Assembly: GCA_963702685.1 (NCBI GenBank)
Contig: CAVPDQ010000004.1
Span: 62,001 to 126,000 of the forward strand
DNA from: AP-15 sp963702685
GTDB taxonomy: Bacteria; Pseudomonadota; Alphaproteobacteria; ATCC43930; CGMCC-115725
DNA length: 64,000 bases
Reading direction: 5' to 3'
Positions 46,544 to 54,797 of the stretch are shown here, one piece after another. Made by a program: the position numbers and the translations under genes. Under the pieces are notes generated by a model. That model had not been told where the DNA came from, made no database searches, and saw only the letters and a list, made by a program, of their open reading frames with translations. Within the stretch, counting starts at the first letter, position 1. Every line of letters begins with the position of its first letter.

Positions 46544-47599
46544 TCAGTGCAGCCGGGGCTGGACTTTTTCGCACAGCAGCTGCAAGGAGCGCATGACTTT
46601 TTCGTGCGGGACGAGGCCGCCGCAATTCAATTCGGCGAGGATGCCGCTGAGGCCGAGCTGGTCCCTGAGCTCGGCGAGGCGGTCGGCGACCATTTCCGGG
46701 GTGCCGAGGATCGCCCGGCCGCGCCGCGCCTCGTCATAGCTCATCGTTTGCAGCCGGTGGGCGCCTTCCATCCGTCGTGCGGCGTCGAAAATGCCGGCGC
46801 GGCTCGCCGATTCTTCGAGCCGCGCGCCCAAGTAACGGTAGAAATTCATCAGGCTCTCTTCGGGGTCGGAGAGCGCCTGCTCCTTGGTGTCGCCGACATA
46901 AACCGGGGCGCGCAGATAGATTTCGCCATCGCCGGGATGACCCGCCGCCCTCCAGGCTTCGCGGTAGATCTCCAAATTCGGCAGCACCTCTTCGATCGTG
47001 CCGCGCCGGGCGCCGACAAAAATCGCATAGCCCTGCCGCCCGGCCGAAATAAAGGTGTCTTCGCGGTTGGCCGCGATCCGGATCGGCGGGTGCGGCGTGT
47101 GAAACGGCTTTGGCACGATGCAGACGTTTTCGTAATTGTAATACTTGCCGCTGAACGAAAACTGCTCCTCGGTCCAGGCCCGCCTGACGACTTCCAGCAC
47201 CTCGGCAAAGCGCTCGGGGCTTTCGCCATAAGGAATGCCATAGGCCTCGTAGGCGCGCGGAAAGCCGCTGCGGCCGACGCCGAAGATCAGCCGGCCGTGG
47301 CTGATGTGATCGACCGTCGCGGTATCCTCGGCCAGGCGCAAGGGCTGGCACAACGGCAGAACCTGGACCCCGAGGCCGATCTTGATGTTTTGCGTGCGCG
47401 CGGCAATGGCGCTCGCAATGGTCAGCGGCACCGCGCAGACCGAGCGCTCGGGCGCCATGTGGATTTCGGCGAGCCAGATCGCGTCGAGCCCCCAGCGCTC
47501 GGCGGCATCGACCTGGTCGAACGCGGTGGTGAACGCCTCGGCCTCGGTCTGGCCGGGGCGGCGCTGAAACTCGTGGAACACGCCGAATTCGAACGACAT
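46544..47599 (-). CDS. LLM-class flavin-dependent oxidoreductase
   Basis: 351 residues with the bacterial luciferase-like TIM barrel: FGVFHEFQ at the start, DAIWLAEIH, IKIGLGVQVLPL, HISHGRLIFGVGRSGFPRAY, PHPPIRIAANRED, and a C-terminal region with GTPEMVADRLAEL. Such enzymes use FMNH2 or F420H2 to oxidise organic substrates. The start at 47599 (MSFEFGVFHEF) is preferred over an in-frame start 13 codons upstream. Related to, but clearly different from, the next gene at 48105. Substrate unknown. Confidence 0.88.
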   Translation of the reverse strand: MSFEFGVFHEFQRRPGQTEAEAFTTAFDQVDAAERWGLDAIWLAEIHMAPERSVCAVPLTIASAIAARTQNIKIGLGVQVLPLCQPLRLAEDTATVDHISHGRLIFGVGRSGFPRAYEAYGIPYGESPERFAEVLEVVRRAWTEEQFSFSGKYYNYENVCIVPKPFHTPHPPIRIAANREDTFISAGRQGYAIFVGARRGTIEEVLPNLEIYREAWRAAGHPGDGEIYLRAPVYVGDTKEQALSDPEESLMNFYRYLGARLEESASRAGIFDAARRMEGAHRLQTMSYDEARRGRAILGTPEMVADRLAELRDQLGLSGILAELNCGGLVPHEKVMRSLQLLCEKVQPRLH

Positions 47600-47782
47600 C
47601 GCTGCTGCTCCTGTTAGCCGGCCGACCCGCAAGACCACAAAACGGCAGCATTGCTCGCCTGATGCGACGCGGTCATCGCAGATCTGCGTCCTGCCAGTGG
47701 TAACACCCAGTCAGAAGATTCACCTGTATCTGCCTTTGTTGTCTTCCCGGCGAAGGAGCGTGTGAAGAAATTGCTCCTTCCA

Positions 47783-47952
47783 AGAAACGTCATTCCGGGG
47801 CGGCCCGAAGGGCCGAGCCCGGAACCCAAGAACACCTTAATTTCCAATACGTTCGACGTCTGGTGTTCATAGGTTCCGGGCTCGCGGGCAGTGCCCGCGC
47901 CCCGGAATGACGACGTTTGGCATTTTTTCACACGCTCGAAGGCCGGGACCCA
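47783..47952 (-). repeat. 170-bp dispersed repeat, copy B (inverted relative to copy A)
   Basis: The reverse complement matches 25568-25737 over its full 170 bp with few substitutions. The end modules are CGTCATTCCGGGGCGGCCCG and GCCCCGGAATGACGACGTTT. The gap 47600-48104 between the two LLM genes consists of this element plus GGCCGG-rich palindromic sequence (47941-48020) and no gene. Confidence 0.85.
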
Positions 47953-48104
47953 TCTCTGCCATAGGCACCGGCCGGAGCCTGTCCTCGGGCCGGCCAAGGG
48001 CCGGACCCGTGGGCCGGTGTGACGAGAGTGCTGGCTCCCGGCAATGATCCTTGTCATCGGGTCCATGGTGTGAAGGACACTCGCCACGAGATGGCTCCCG
48101 ATTG

Positions 48105-49139
48105 TCACTTGCCGGCGAGCGCGAAGGCCGGCTCGTCGCTGAAAGCCGGCATGATGTCGCGGGCAAAGCGGCGGATGTTCTCGCGCGAGCCGCCGAAATT
48201 GATGATCACATAGCCGACGCCGCCGGCGCGCAGCCGCTCGAGCTTTTCGACGATCTCGTCGGGGCTGCCGAACAAGGCGCTCTCCGCACTTACGTGGCGG
48301 GCTTCTTTTTCGTCGTCGAGGATGTAGCGCGACCGGGTCTCGCCGTCGCGCCGGCGGGCCAGCGCGTTGACCCGCATATGCCCCTGATAGCGGCGTTCGA
48401 AGGCGGCTTCCTTGTCGGCGGCGTCCTTGGCGATGTGCACCGCGCGCGCCACCGCGACCTCCATCGGGTCGAAGCGCCGGCCGCGGGCCTCGACCTCCTC
48501 TTTGAATTGCGCCACCTGCTCGAGGATTTCCTCGGCGAGCGAATGCTGCCCCAGCAGCATGTTGTAGCCGCGCTCGGCCACCTGGCGCACCGAATTGCGG
48601 CTGCCCGCCCCCATCCAGAACGGCGGATGCGGCTTTTGCGCGGCTGGCGGCTCGACGACGATGTTGTCGTATTGCCAGTATTTGCCGCGGTGCGAGAACG
48701 GCGTTTCCGAGACGAACGCCTTGGTGAGCACGTCGAGCGCCTCCTCGAAACGCTCGTCGGCTTCCTCCAGCGGCACGCAAAAGCCGGCAAACTCGTTCCA
48801 GCGGTAGCCCTTGCCGACACCGAAATCGAGCCTTCCGCCGGAGAGGAGGTCGAGGGTCGCCGCCTGCTCGGCCAACAAGACCGGGTTGTGCCAGGGCAGC
48901 ACGAGGACCGCGGTGCCGAGCCGCAGATGCCGGGTGCGCGCGCCGAGCCAGGTCAACAAATTGAGGCTCGCCGAGACCTGGCCAAACCCGGTGAAATGGT
49001 GCTCGACCAGAAAAGTGCTGTAATAGCCGAGCGCCTCGGCCTCGACATTGTTGTCGATAAAATCGCGAAAGCCCTGGCTCGAATCGGTGTCGGGGCCGGC
49101 GCGCCGCGCCTGGGCGCTGCCGAACAATCCGAATTTCAT
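48105..49139 (-). CDS. LLM-class flavin-dependent oxidoreductase
   Basis: 344 residues, luciferase-like monooxygenase fold: MKFGLFGSAQ, GYYSTFLVEHHFTGFGQVS, LRLGTAVLVLPWHNPVLLAE, LSGGRLDFGVGKGYRWNEF, HPPFWMGAGSRNSVRQVAE, and a C-terminal GSPDEIVEKLERLRAGGVGY, which resembles the alkanal monooxygenase-like group. The start at 49139 was chosen by family similarity; nine more codons are open upstream. It has the same orientation as the LLM gene at 46544 but is separated by the dispersed repeat region, so co-transcription is uncertain. Confidence 0.88.
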   Translation of the reverse strand: MKFGLFGSAQARRAGPDTDSSQGFRDFIDNNVEAEALGYYSTFLVEHHFTGFGQVSASLNLLTWLGARTRHLRLGTAVLVLPWHNPVLLAEQAATLDLLSGGRLDFGVGKGYRWNEFAGFCVPLEEADERFEEALDVLTKAFVSETPFSHRGKYWQYDNIVVEPPAAQKPHPPFWMGAGSRNSVRQVAERGYNMLLGQHSLAEEILEQVAQFKEEVEARGRRFDPMEVAVARAVHIAKDAADKEAAFERRYQGHMRVNALARRRDGETRSRYILDDEKEARHVSAESALFGSPDEIVEKLERLRAGGVGYVIINFGGSRENIRRFARDIMPAFSDEPAFALAGK

Positions 49140-49317
49140 GACCTCGTCATCTCCTCGAACATCCACGCCGCTCGGTAGAGCCGGGACAAGCTCGCCGACC
49201 CGATACCCGGCATACGCCAGACGCTAATTTCGTCCGCCCTATCAAGCAAATACCGATTTCCGATCATGCCCATGCCGTATCGGCATGGCCGAGAGATCGG
49301 ACTCGCCGATGAAATCC

Positions 49318-50103
49318 TCAGCCGGTTGCGGATGCGGATTTGCGCAAGGCTGCGAGGTAGCGGCTGACGCGCGCGGCGTTGACGCCGAAATCGCTGCGCC
49401 CCTGTCGTGACGAGGAGCGCACATCGATCCGGCTGCCGTTGCCCGAGGCGGCGACGCGGACGACGATGTCGTCGGTAAAACCGTACCAGAAGCTGCGCTG
49501 GCTCGCTTCGATCCGGCCGGCCTGCGGGTCGGTGGCGACGATGGTCCAGCCCATCTCCTTCGCCGTCGCCAGCGCCAAATCGAAGGCTTTTGGCGGCGCC
49601 AGCGCCAAATCCAGCGGCATCAGGTCCGGATAGCCCTTTTTCTGCAACGCGGCGAGCTTGGCGCCCTCATACGTCGCCGGGTTGCCGCCCTCGGCCTGGC
49701 GCAGCGGGACGGCGGCGACAAAAGCCGGCGGGTTGGCTGTGTCGGTCGTGATGTCGTGGATCCGTGGCAGGCCCGCCGCAACCGCGCGGTAATGCCACGG
49801 CACAAAAGCCGTCGCCGCGCCGACGACGATCGCGATGATCGCCAGCACCAGCCCGCCGCGCCCGGCGCGCCCGCCCGAAGCGGCGAGCGCGGTCACGCCG
49901 GCGACGATTGCAGCAATCCCGAGATAGGCGGAATAGGACATCAGGGTCAGCAGCGAGAAGCGCAAATCCCACCAATGGGCGCGCCAGCCGATCGGCCCCA
50001 AGGCCAGCAACAGGACCGCACCGGCGGCGAGGATCAAGCCGACCGCCGGCGCAAGACGAATGAGAGTGCGGCCCGGCCGGGCCCGGGTTGCGGCGGTGGT
50101 CAT
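49318..50103 (-). CDS. DUF1499 membrane protein
   Basis: 261 residues. Three hydrophobic helices lie in the N-terminal half (about residues 15-36, 48-72 and 82-102), then a periplasmic-type DUF1499 domain: HDITTDTANPPAFVAAVPLR, AFDLALATAKEMGWTIVATD, RIEASQRSFWYGFTDDIVVR, RIDVRSSSRQGRSDFGVNA. DUF1499 proteins are widespread in alphaproteobacteria and uncharacterised. Start at the ATG at 50103. It stands alone between repeats. Confidence 0.85.
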   Translation of the reverse strand: MTTAATRARPGRTLIRLAPAVGLILAAGAVLLLALGPIGWRAHWWDLRFSLLTLMSYSAYLGIAAIVAGVTALAASGGRAGRGGLVLAIIAIVVGAATAFVPWHYRAVAAGLPRIHDITTDTANPPAFVAAVPLRQAEGGNPATYEGAKLAALQKKGYPDLMPLDLALAPPKAFDLALATAKEMGWTIVATDPQAGRIEASQRSFWYGFTDDIVVRVAASGNGSRIDVRSSSRQGRSDFGVNAARVSRYLAALRKSASATG

Positions 50104-50278
50104 AAAGCCCTGTCCTCCCCGTTCGCGCGCCCGCTGGCGAAGGGCCGCGCGATTGTCGCAACCGATTACAACAAAACCGCGCCCGTCGAATACATTAATC
50201 GTGATTCGTCCGCAAAGGATGTGGAAAAACCCGGCTGTGCGCAGATCGGGCGGTCAAAGCCGATGTCCGCGGATGGCC

Positions 50279-50350
50279 GGGTCAAGCCCGGCCATGACGT
50301 AAGGTCTTGGGTTCAAGTGAAGTCGTCATGCCCGGACTTGATCCGGGCAT
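50279..50350. repeat. CATGCCCGG-type palindromic repeat
   Basis: Contains the hairpin ATGCCCGGA-CTTGA-TCCGGGCAT (50328-50350) and a shorter relative GGTCAAGCCCGGCCATGACG (50280-50299). This is the common alphaproteobacterial intergenic repeat type. The 306-bp gap 50104-50409 holds this and no gene. Confidence 0.75.
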
Positions 50351-50409
50351 CCCCGAAGAGGCTGGCACGAGCGATAATTCGCAGGAACCACGAGTTTTTC
50401 CGCAGCCAT

Positions 50410-51036
50410 CTAATGGTCGTGGTGCGCGTGTATTCGCAACCCCAGCAGCGCCGCCGCCGCTTCCGGCGGCAATTTGCTGAAGCCGGCGGGGACTTCGAAC
50501 AATGCCGCGCTCTGCTTGCCGATTTCGACATGGCGCAATTCCCAATGCACCGTCGAGACCTTGCCTTTGCTGGGGGAAAAGCTGCCGTCGCATTTCATCG
50601 GGATGCCATCGGCGCTGAGCCACAGCGAGCCGTCGAGACGCCCTTCGGGTATTTTCTTGTCCACCGCGTATTTCGTCGTTGGGATGCCGTTCACACTCTC
50701 CCTGCCGACCGGCTTTCCCAAGAGGCCGGGCTTTCCCAGCGCCGCGAGCGCCGGCGGCAGGACGAATTCGACCGCGGTGTGCAGGTCCGGCAGCAGGATG
50801 TCGCCGACGGCGCTGTCGCTGTGCAGGATGAAGACCGGCTTTAACGCCGGCAGCTCCTGCTCGTGCCGTTGCTCGCCCGGCATGCTCCAGATTCGGCCGA
50901 CATAGCTGTGGCCGTCGAACACGAGCACCCGTTCGGCGCTGAAGCCGACCCTGGCGTCGCCGAGGGTTTCGGCCCGAGCGGCGCCGGCGGCGAACGATAT
51001 CGCGAGCAGCAGGAGAGCAGCGGAAAATGCGCGCAT
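50410..51036 (-). CDS. Periplasmic protein of unknown function
   Basis: 208 residues from the ATG at 51036, with a Sec signal peptide MRAFSAALLLLAISFAAGAARA. The mature part is beta-rich (VFDGHSYVGRIWSMPGEQRH, VFILHSDSAVGDILLPDL, TTKYAVDKK, GSLWLSADGIPMKCDGSF), a LolA/LppX-like pattern of a large half-barrel that binds hydrophobic ligands, but the family is not certain. It ends in a His-rich HAHHDH tail. Upstream open frame to 51369 is not supported. Divergent from the FemAB-like gene. Confidence 0.65.
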   Translation of the reverse strand: MRAFSAALLLLAISFAAGAARAETLGDARVGFSAERVLVFDGHSYVGRIWSMPGEQRHEQELPALKPVFILHSDSAVGDILLPDLHTAVEFVLPPALAALGKPGLLGKPVGRESVNGIPTTKYAVDKKIPEGRLDGSLWLSADGIPMKCDGSFSPSKGKVSTVHWELRHVEIGKQSAALFEVPAGFSKLPPEAAAALLGLRIHAHHDH

Positions 51037-51211
51037 CTTGTTTCTTGGCGAGGGCCGCTGGCTGCTACGCAGCGAATGCGGCGGTTTCGCGGCGGGCTGG
51101 ACAGCGCCGGCGCATCGCCTATCTTGATCCGTCGAAACTCTGGCGCTGGCGACAGGCTCGAACGATGCAAGTGAGCATTGCGGCGAACCCCGTTCCTCGG
51201 CGGATGCCGCG

Positions 51212-52372
51212 ATGAACGATACCGAGGGCGCGGTGGCCGTGCGGGTGCATGCGTCGATCGCCGAGATCCCGGCGGCGGCTTGGGATGCTTGCGCCGGCGA
51301 CGTCAACCCGAGCGTCGCCCATGTTTTTCTGAACGCGCTCGAAGAGAGCGGCTCGGCGACGGCGCGCACCGGCTGGGCGCCGCAGCATCTGTCGATCGCC
51401 GGCCGCGACGGGACGGTGCTGGGCGTCGTGCCGCTCTACGCCAAGACCCATTCCTATGGCGAATATGTTTTCGACTATGGCTGGGCCGACGCTTATGAGC
51501 GCGCCGGCGGCCGTTATTACCCAAAGCTGCTGAACGCGGTGCCGTTCACCCCGGTGCCGGGGCCGCGGCTTTTGCTGCACCCGGCAGCGCCGGCGCAGAC
51601 GCGCACCCATTTGATCGCGGCGATGGTCGAGCTCGCCAACCGCCGTCACATCTCCTCGGTGCACGTCAATTTCCCCGAGCCCGGCGACGCCGAAGCGCTG
51701 ACCGAAGCGGGCTTTTTGCAGCGCATCGGCCAGCAATTCCACTGGTCGAACGAGGGTTATCAGACGTTCGACGATTTTCTCGCCGCGCTCAATTCGCGCA
51801 AGCGCAAGGCGGTCAAGAAAGAGCGGCGCGAGGTGCTGACGCCGGGCCTCGAAATCGAGGTCCTGACCGGCGCCGATCTCGAGCCGCGTCATTGGGACGC
51901 GTTCTACCGGTTTTATCTCGCGACCTCGGACCGCAAATGGGGCTCGGCCTACCTGAACCGCAAATTCTTTGCGCTGATCGGCGAGCGGATGCCGGAAAAA
52001 ATCGTGCTGGTCATGGCGCAGCAGGACGGCAAATACGTCGCCGGGGCGCTGAACCTCTTGGGCAAGGACACGATCTACGGCCGCAACTGGGGCAGCTACG
52101 GCGACTACAAGTTCCTCCATTTCGAATGCTGCTATTACCAGGCGATCGAATTCGCCATCGGCCACGGGTTGAGCCGCGTCGAGGCCGGGGCGCAGGGCCC
52201 GCACAAGATCCAGCGCGGCTATCTGCCGGTGCCGACCTACAGCGCGCATTGGCTGCCCGACCCCGGCTTTCGCCGCGCCGTCGCCCAGTTCCTCGCCCGC
52301 GAGCGCGACATGGTCGAGCGCAAGATCGACGCGCTCGGCGAATATTCGCCGTTCCGCCACACCGAGGATTGA
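51212..52372 (+). CDS. DUF482/FemAB-like GNAT-fold protein
   Basis: 386 residues: VHASIAEIPAAAWDACAG opens the domain, then PSVAHVFLNALEESGSA, VPLYAKTHSYGEYVFDYGWA, FTPVPGPRLL, QFHWSNEGYQTFDDFLAALN, SRKRKAVKKERREV, DRKWGSAYLNRKFFAL, and a C-terminal VEAGAQGPHKIQRGYLPVPT. This is the family also called 'peptidoglycan biosynthesis/recognition' or DUF482, with a double GNAT fold. The reaction is not established. Start ATG 51212. Next gene (alpha/beta hydrolase) begins 31 bp downstream. Confidence 0.85.
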   Translation: MNDTEGAVAVRVHASIAEIPAAAWDACAGDVNPSVAHVFLNALEESGSATARTGWAPQHLSIAGRDGTVLGVVPLYAKTHSYGEYVFDYGWADAYERAGGRYYPKLLNAVPFTPVPGPRLLLHPAAPAQTRTHLIAAMVELANRRHISSVHVNFPEPGDAEALTEAGFLQRIGQQFHWSNEGYQTFDDFLAALNSRKRKAVKKERREVLTPGLEIEVLTGADLEPRHWDAFYRFYLATSDRKWGSAYLNRKFFALIGERMPEKIVLVMAQQDGKYVAGALNLLGKDTIYGRNWGSYGDYKFLHFECCYYQAIEFAIGHGLSRVEAGAQGPHKIQRGYLPVPTYSAHWLPDPGFRRAVAQFLARERDMVERKIDALGEYSPFRHTED

Positions 52373-52403
52373 CCGGTCACCCTCCTGACGAAAGGACACC
52401 GCC

Positions 52404-53141
52404 ATGCCGAGCTTCGACCATCACGGCGCCCATATCCATTACGAGGAGCACGGCCAGGGCTTCCCGATCCTGACCTTTGCGCCGGCCGGACTGCAATCGA
52501 CGATCGCGGTCTGGGGCCAGCCCTCGGCGCCGATCGACCCGACGACCGAATGGGCATCCCAATATCGCGTCATCGCGATGGACCAGCGCAACGCCGGCGG
52601 CCAGTCGCGTGCACCACTCTCCGCGCAGGACGGCTGGGACAACTACACCGCCGACCATGTGGCGCTGCTCGACCATCTGCGCATCGAGCGTTGCCATCTC
52701 TACGGCCAGTGCATCGGCGGCTCCTTTATCATGAACATGCTCAAGCATCATCCCGAGCGCGTTCAGTCCGCGGTCCTGGCGCAGCCGATCGGCCGGGTCG
52801 GCGCGATGGCGCCCGGTCGCCCCGCCCGCTTCAACGGCTGGGCCGAAACCCTCAAAGGCGACCATCCCGAGGCGACCGAGCCGGTGCTCGACGCCTTTTG
52901 CAAGAACCTCTATGCGCCGGGCTTTGTCTATTGCGCCGACCGCGATTTCGCCCGGACCGTCAAGACGCCGTGCCTGGTGCTCGCCGGCAACGACGAGGCC
53001 CACCCCTACCCGATCTCCGAGGAGCTCGCGCGGCTGATCCCCGGCTGCGAATTCGTCAAGGAGTGGAAAACCGGCGCCGCGCTCGAGGCCGCCCGAGCCC
53101 GCGTCAAGCAATTTCTCGCCGAGCACACCCCCCGCACCTGA
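52404..53141 (+). CDS. Alpha/beta-fold hydrolase with Cys in the nucleophile position
   Basis: 245 residues. The fold is shown by HIHYEEHGQGFPILTF, VIAMDQRNAGGQSRAP and the elbow LYGQCIGGSFIMNML, where the G-x-S-x-G serine is replaced by Cys103. The acid is probably Asp197 in VLAGNDEAHPYP. The usual C-terminal catalytic histidine is not obvious: the expected position reads FVKEWKTG, and the only nearby His is 200. Cysteine nucleophiles occur in dienelactone hydrolases, but the remainder is of the general alpha/beta-hydrolase type. A good Shine-Dalgarno (AAAGGA) precedes the ATG. Function unknown; it may be inactive or non-hydrolytic. Confidence 0.8.
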   Translation: MPSFDHHGAHIHYEEHGQGFPILTFAPAGLQSTIAVWGQPSAPIDPTTEWASQYRVIAMDQRNAGGQSRAPLSAQDGWDNYTADHVALLDHLRIERCHLYGQCIGGSFIMNMLKHHPERVQSAVLAQPIGRVGAMAPGRPARFNGWAETLKGDHPEATEPVLDAFCKNLYAPGFVYCADRDFARTVKTPCLVLAGNDEAHPYPISEELARLIPGCEFVKEWKTGAALEAARARVKQFLAEHTPRT

Positions 53142-53203
53142 CTTGGCGGGTCGCTCCGCACCCGAGGCCGATCACGAATTAAGCGATCGCCCGCCGGCTC
53201 GGC

Positions 53204-54550
53204 TCACGCGCCGGCGACGGTCAGGTCGTCGATGCGCAGGGTCGGGGAGTCGGTGCCGGCCTTGAATTCGAGGTCGTCGGCGGCGACGAGCCGCTGAAAC
53301 ATGTCCTTCAAATTGCCGGCGACGGTCATCTCGCTGACCGGGAAGGCGATCTCGCCCTTGTCGATCCAGAAGCCGGAGGCACCGCGGCTGTAATCGCCGG
53401 TCACCCCGTTGACCCCGAACCCCATCATTTCGGTCACATAGAACCCGCTTTCGATGTCGGCGATCAGCGCCTGCGGGCTCAGACGCCCCGGCTCGATCCA
53501 CACATTGGTCGCCGACGGGCCCGGCGGCGAGGAGGTGCCGCGCGCGGCGTGCCCGGTCGAATGCAATTTCAATTGGCGGGCGGAGCGCAAATCGAGCAGC
53601 CAGGTGGTCAATACCCCCTTGTCGATCAGGGCGCGCCGCCGGTTCGCCAGCCCCTCGCCGTCAAACGGCTTCGAGCGCAGGCCGCGGCTCCGGTGCGGGT
53701 CGTCGATGATCGTGATCGCCTCGGGGAAAATCCGCTCGCCGAGCCGGTCCTTCAAAAAGCTCGTGCCGCGCGCGATCGAGGGCCCCGAAATAGCACCCAG
53801 CAGCGCCGAGATAAAGCCGCGTGCGACCCGCGGGTCGAACACGACAGGGCAGCGGCAGGTCGGCATCTTTTTGGCGCCGAGCCGCTTGATCGCATGCTCG
53901 CCCGCACTCTTGCCGATTGCCGCGGGGTCGCGCAGATCGGCGGCATAGACCGCACTGGCGTAATCGTAGTCGCGCTCCATGCCGGTGCCTTCGCCGGCGA
54001 TGACCGAGGCGCTGACCCCGTGGCTCGACCCGCGATAGGCGCCGGCAAACCCGTTCGATGCGGCGAGCGCCACTTCGGTGCGGCCCCAGCCGGCTTCCGC
54101 ACCTTCGGAGTTGGTGACGCCGGTGACCGCGAGCGCGGCTTCCTCGGCCGCGCGGGCGCGCTCGATCAGCACCTCGGCTGTCGGCTCTTCGGTGTCGAGC
54201 ATATCGAGCGCCGGCCATTGATGGGTGATCTCGCCCGGCTCGGCGATGCCGCAATAGGGGTCCTCGGGCACCGCCTTGGCCATCGCCACGGCGCGTTCGA
54301 CGAGCTCGCCGAGCGCCTTTGGCGAGCGGTCGCTCGACGAGACGACCGCCTGCTGCCGGCCGATAAAGACGCGCAAGCCGAGGTCGTGCCCTTCGGAGCG
54401 TTCGAGCTTTTCGGTCTTGCCGAGGCGACGGCCATGCGACAGCGAGGCGCCTTCAAAAAACACCGCATCGGCGGCATCCGCCCCGGCCCGCCGCGCGCGG
54501 CCGATCATGTCCTGCAGCAAATCGATCGCATTTCCAGCGCTGTTGTTCAT
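53204..54550 (-). CDS. pmbA: TldE/PmbA metalloprotease-associated protein
   Basis: 448 residues of the TldD/PmbA family. PmbA (TldE) forms a heterodimer with TldD that degrades or matures peptides such as microcins. Characteristic parts: LGLRVFIGRQQAVVSSSDRS, GVTNSEGAEAGWGRTEVALA, PVVFDPRVARGFISALLGA, FDGEGLANRRRALIDKGVL, TSSPPGPSATNVWIEPG and the C-terminal SRGASGFWIDKGEIAFPVSE. As in other PmbA proteins the HExxxH zinc motif of TldD is absent. ATG at 54550 with GGAGG just upstream; a GTG one codon earlier is possible. No tldD in the window. Confidence 0.9.
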   Translation of the reverse strand: MNNSAGNAIDLLQDMIGRARRAGADAADAVFFEGASLSHGRRLGKTEKLERSEGHDLGLRVFIGRQQAVVSSSDRSPKALGELVERAVAMAKAVPEDPYCGIAEPGEITHQWPALDMLDTEEPTAEVLIERARAAEEAALAVTGVTNSEGAEAGWGRTEVALAASNGFAGAYRGSSHGVSASVIAGEGTGMERDYDYASAVYAADLRDPAAIGKSAGEHAIKRLGAKKMPTCRCPVVFDPRVARGFISALLGAISGPSIARGTSFLKDRLGERIFPEAITIIDDPHRSRGLRSKPFDGEGLANRRRALIDKGVLTTWLLDLRSARQLKLHSTGHAARGTSSPPGPSATNVWIEPGRLSPQALIADIESGFYVTEMMGFGVNGVTGDYSRGASGFWIDKGEIAFPVSEMTVAGNLKDMFQRLVAADDLEFKAGTDSPTLRIDDLTVAGA

Positions 54551-54639
54551 CACACCTCCAAACTAAAATCACAATGAGGCAACGAGACTGTGAGATTTTT
54601 CCAAACCTAGAAGCATCCGACAGATGTCCCGGCACTTGC

Positions 54640-54715
54640 GTGTTCCTTGTCTTCCCGGCGGAGGCCGGGACCCACCCTTGCAGTGGATACCGGCCTTCGC
54701 CGGTATGACAGAAGA
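54640..54715. repeat. Short palindromic intergenic repeat
   Basis: CTTCCCGGCGGAGGCCGGGA is followed by a GATACCGGCCTTCGCCGGTAT hairpin. It shares the GGCCGGGACCCA module with the repeats at 30745 and 47941. It lies between pmbA and ubiD. Confidence 0.6.
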
Positions 54716-54797
54716 CAGATGAATCGCTCCGCCTTCTGCTGCTAAACTCCAGTCTTCTATTGAGACGCGTTGTTCATTTCCTCATTGCCTCACCGTC

